DNA of 64,000 bases from Actinoplanes solisilvae (GTDB lineage Bacteria > Actinomycetota > Actinomycetes > Mycobacteriales > Micromonosporaceae). The stretch spans positions 1 through 64,000 of the forward strand of contig NZ_RJAC01000023.1 of NCBI RefSeq assembly GCF_003999975.1, given 5' to 3'. Shown here piece after piece: positions 62,351 through 64,000 of this stretch. Position numbers and translations under genes: made by a program. The notes below the pieces were generated by a model, which saw nothing but the letters and a program-made list of their open reading frames with translations, was not told the origin of the DNA and made no database searches. Each line of letters starts with the position of its first letter. Within the stretch, counting starts at the first letter, position 1.

Positions 62351-62372
62351 GCGGCTCATCACCGCGAGCCGC
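62351..62372. promoter_or_regulatory. Hairpin in front of the MFS gene
   Basis: Perfect 7-bp inverted repeat GCGGCTC / GAGCCGC with an 8-nt loop, ending about six bases before the GGAG of the MFS gene on the minus strand. It could lie in the mRNA leader and affect translation, or be an operator. Confidence 0.4.
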
Positions 62373-62463
62373 CAGACAGGTCGGACTGGAACATCAACTC
62401 GCCGGGCGTGACCGTATTACGTCGGGGCGGCGCCCCGCAACGCGAAATTCGGCGGCGGCGCCC

Positions 62464-62610
62464 TCACTGGGCCGCCCGGCGGATAGCGGCCGTGGCCGCC
62501 GCTCGAAGTCTGGCCCGGCGGGCACGACGCGCGCGCAGACCGGGTGGCACGACGGGCGGCCGAAGCGCCGGGGAGACGGGACGGGGAGCGGGTTTCAGGT
62601 CGGTGGTCAT
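62464..62610 (-). CDS. Possible small basic protein
   Basis: 48 codons from ATG 62610: proline-rich first half, then a strongly basic helix (RARRARRARLRAAATAAIRRAAQ in part). There is no homologue I know. GC-rich sequence readily gives such frames, so it is only a possible gene in the 400-bp region between MFS and NADAR genes. Confidence 0.2.
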   Translation of the reverse strand: MTTDLKPAPRPVSPALRPPVVPPGLRARRARRARLRAAATAAIRRAAQ

Positions 62611-62738
62611 GGCAATGAACCTAGTTGGGGGGTATGACAAAAATCGGTCCTTCACGGCGAGGGACGACGACGAAAAACATCGGGGACGACGACGAAATTC
62701 GGGAGAGCCCAACCACCGCGATGAGGCAGACTCGCGGC

Positions 62739-63290
62739 ATGTCCGTCACCGCCCGCAATGTCCAGGACCTGGCCGCCCACGCCGCGCGCAAGCGCGTCAA
62801 GTACCTGTTCTTCTGGGGTCACCAGCCCGAGCGGGACGGCAGCGCGGGCACCGGTTGCCTGAGCCAGTGGTGGCCCTCCCCGTTCACCGCCGACGGTCAC
62901 GAGTTCGCCACCGCCGAGCACTACATGATGTGGCGCAAGGCCGTCCTCTTCGACGACGACACCATGGCCGCCCGCATCCTCGAGGCTCCGCATCCCAAGG
63001 TCGCCAAGACCCTGGGCGGCCGGGTCGAGCGGTTCGAGCAGACCGTCTGGAACGAGCACCGCTACGGCATCGTCGTCGCCGGCAACCGGGCCAAGTTCGG
63101 TCAGCACGACGAGTTGCGCGCTTACCTGCTGACCACTGGTGACCGGGTGCTGGTCGAGGCCAGTCCGATGGACCGCGTCTGGGGCATCGGGCTCGGCCGC
63201 GACGACCCGGCGGCCGCCAATCCACGCCGCTGGCGGGGCACCAACCTGCTCGGGTTCGCGCTGATGGACGTACGAGAGGAACTTCAGTAG
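62739..63290 (+). CDS. NADAR-family protein (YbiA-like)
   Basis: 183-aa NADAR domain: YLFFWGHQPERDGS at the start, LSQWWPSPFTADGHEFATAEHYMMWRKA (conserved Trp and Glu-His), VWNEHRYGIVVAGNRAKF and VEASPMDRVWGIGL near the C-terminus. NADAR proteins hydrolyse N-glycosides such as riboflavin intermediates or ADP-ribosyl adducts. ATG 62739 is chosen because the domain starts soon after. The 3' end overlaps the convergent MEDS/STAS gene by seven bases. Confidence 0.92.
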   Translation: MSVTARNVQDLAAHAARKRVKYLFFWGHQPERDGSAGTGCLSQWWPSPFTADGHEFATAEHYMMWRKAVLFDDDTMAARILEAPHPKVAKTLGGRVERFEQTVWNEHRYGIVVAGNRAKFGQHDELRAYLLTTGDRVLVEASPMDRVWGIGLGRDDPAAANPRRWRGTNLLGFALMDVREELQ

Positions 63291-64000
63291 CCCGAGGTCA
63301 CCATCAGCCCCGGCGTCGTCCCGGCGCCGTGGAAATACAGCAGGCGCAGCATCACCGGGGAGCAGCCGACGATGTGCATCGGGCCGCGGCCGGCCGCGTC
63401 GAGCAGCACCCGGGCGGCAGCCGTGTCAGCGAACCGCAGCGCCGTCACGTCGACCGTCACCACCGGTTCCTCGTCGCGCTGGCCGAAGGCCTCCTCGACC
63501 AGGGCGGTCAGCGCATCCCGATTCGACATGTCAGCCTCGCCCGACAGCCACAACCCGTACGGCTCGGTGGTGCGGCGGACCCTCAGCGACGTGTCCGGGT
63601 CGAAGGGCAGCAGCGGGCCGGCCGCCCCGGGGTGCGCGAGAGCCAGGCGCCTGAGCAGCAGCGGGTTGAAGAGCCGTCGGTCGTACGCGCAGATGCCCAT
63701 CACGTAGCCGTCGGTGAACACGGTGTTGATCTGGGCCTCGTACCAGCCGAGCCGTTCCGCCCCCGGCACCCGCCGGGTCGCCCAGCTCATGTCGCCGACT
63801 ACGCGCATGCCCAGGTAGCCCTCGGCGCGGGCGCGGGCTTTCTGTTCGTGCCAGTGGGCCAGCGTGTCCTCCGCGTCGAAGGCGCCACCGGCCAGATAGC
63901 TGCCCTCGGGGGTCACGGCCGTCAGTTGTCCGCTGCCGATCGCCTCGCGGATGCCGGCGCCGTCGCGGGCCAGGGCCGCCAGCACCGCCTCGGGCTGATC
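63284..64000 (-). CDS. MEDS/STAS-domain anti-sigma-antagonist-like protein (5' end outside the window)
   Basis: At least 238 codons, open at the window edge. The visible N-terminal part is a MEDS domain (TPEGSYLAGGAFDAEDTLAHWHEQ, VVGDMSWATR, FTDGYVMGICAYDRRLF) and the C-terminal part a STAS domain (LWLSGEADMSNRDALTALVEE, VTVDVTALRFADTAAARVLL). Actinobacterial proteins of this type act in partner-switching or sensory signalling. The Ser/Thr site of STAS is not obvious (FADTAAAR). Confidence 0.85.
   Translation of the reverse strand, partial: DQPEAVLAALARDGAGIREAIGSGQLTAVTPEGSYLAGGAFDAEDTLAHWHEQKARARAEGYLGMRVVGDMSWATRRVPGAERLGWYEAQINTVFTDGYVMGICAYDRRLFNPLLLRRLALAHPGAAGPLLPFDPDTSLRVRRTTEPYGLWLSGEADMSNRDALTALVEEAFGQRDEEPVVTVDVTALRFADTAAARVLLDAAGRGPMHIVGCSPVMLRLLYFHGAGTTPGLMVTSGY

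Overview
The window is high-GC DNA with G/C-ending codons, many overlapping start/stop codons, GTG starts, an ECF41 sigma factor, MmyB-type regulator remnants, NB-ARC regulators and large FtsX-type permeases. This fits a filamentous actinomycete. I would guess Micromonosporaceae (Actinoplanes-like), but no rRNA or marker gene here proves it. No rRNA, tRNA, CRISPR array, transposase or phage gene was seen.

Layout. 1-3.2 kb: a sulfotransferase of lower GC, a VOC protein, a small hypothetical and a frameshifted acyltransferase. 3.1-12.9 kb: a two-component system divergent from an operon of two ABC ATPases and two very large FtsX-type permeases, followed by a Tat lipoprotein serine hydrolase. 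14.2-22.9 kb: a sugar regulon (MalF/MalG/binding protein, GH1 beta-glucosidase, secreted GH78 rhamnosidase) facing a LacI regulator, with three AACGTT-cored sites between; together they would suit rhamnosyl-glucosides. 23.0-27.6 kb: a gene graveyard of truncated or internally deleted genes (aldo/keto reductase, MmyB regulator, flavodoxin, TetR tail, MMPL head, SDR, second aldo/keto reductase) around an intact Asp23 protein, TetR and SDR.

27.6-38.5 kb is the most interesting region. A TTA-containing NB-ARC regulator and a GntR/ABC pair precede a compact operon. The operon starts with a 64-aa precursor whose C-terminus carries six cysteines in the inhibitor-cystine-knot order C-X6-C-X5-CC-X8-C-X4-C. 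It is followed by a hairpin, a lasso-B2-like protein that lacks the catalytic Cys and His, an asparagine-synthetase-like protein with Gly in place of Asp in its PP-loop, a PqqD/RRE-like protein, a MauE-thioredoxin fusion with a CPSC motif, an S9 oligopeptidase and an ABC exporter. I read this as a bacterial knottin-like RiPP pathway built on eroded lasso-peptide machinery, with its own oxidoreductase, peptidase and exporter.

38.5-49.4 kb: a Baeyer-Villiger-type monooxygenase, a 1.1-kb repeat-rich gap, an alpha/beta hydrolase and GMC oxidase pair, a methyltransferase, another internally deleted ATPase gene, a nitrilase-type amidohydrolase, an ECF41 sigma factor with a flavin oxidoreductase, and a HEAT-repeat protein. 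49.3-55.8 kb: a GH13 enzyme, a dehalogenase-like hydrolase and an MmsAB/ChvE-type sugar ABC system preceded by palindromes. 56-64 kb: housekeeping or accessory genes (methyltransferase, GNAT, MerR-SulP, acetyltransferase, MFS, NADAR, and a MEDS/STAS protein cut by the window edge).
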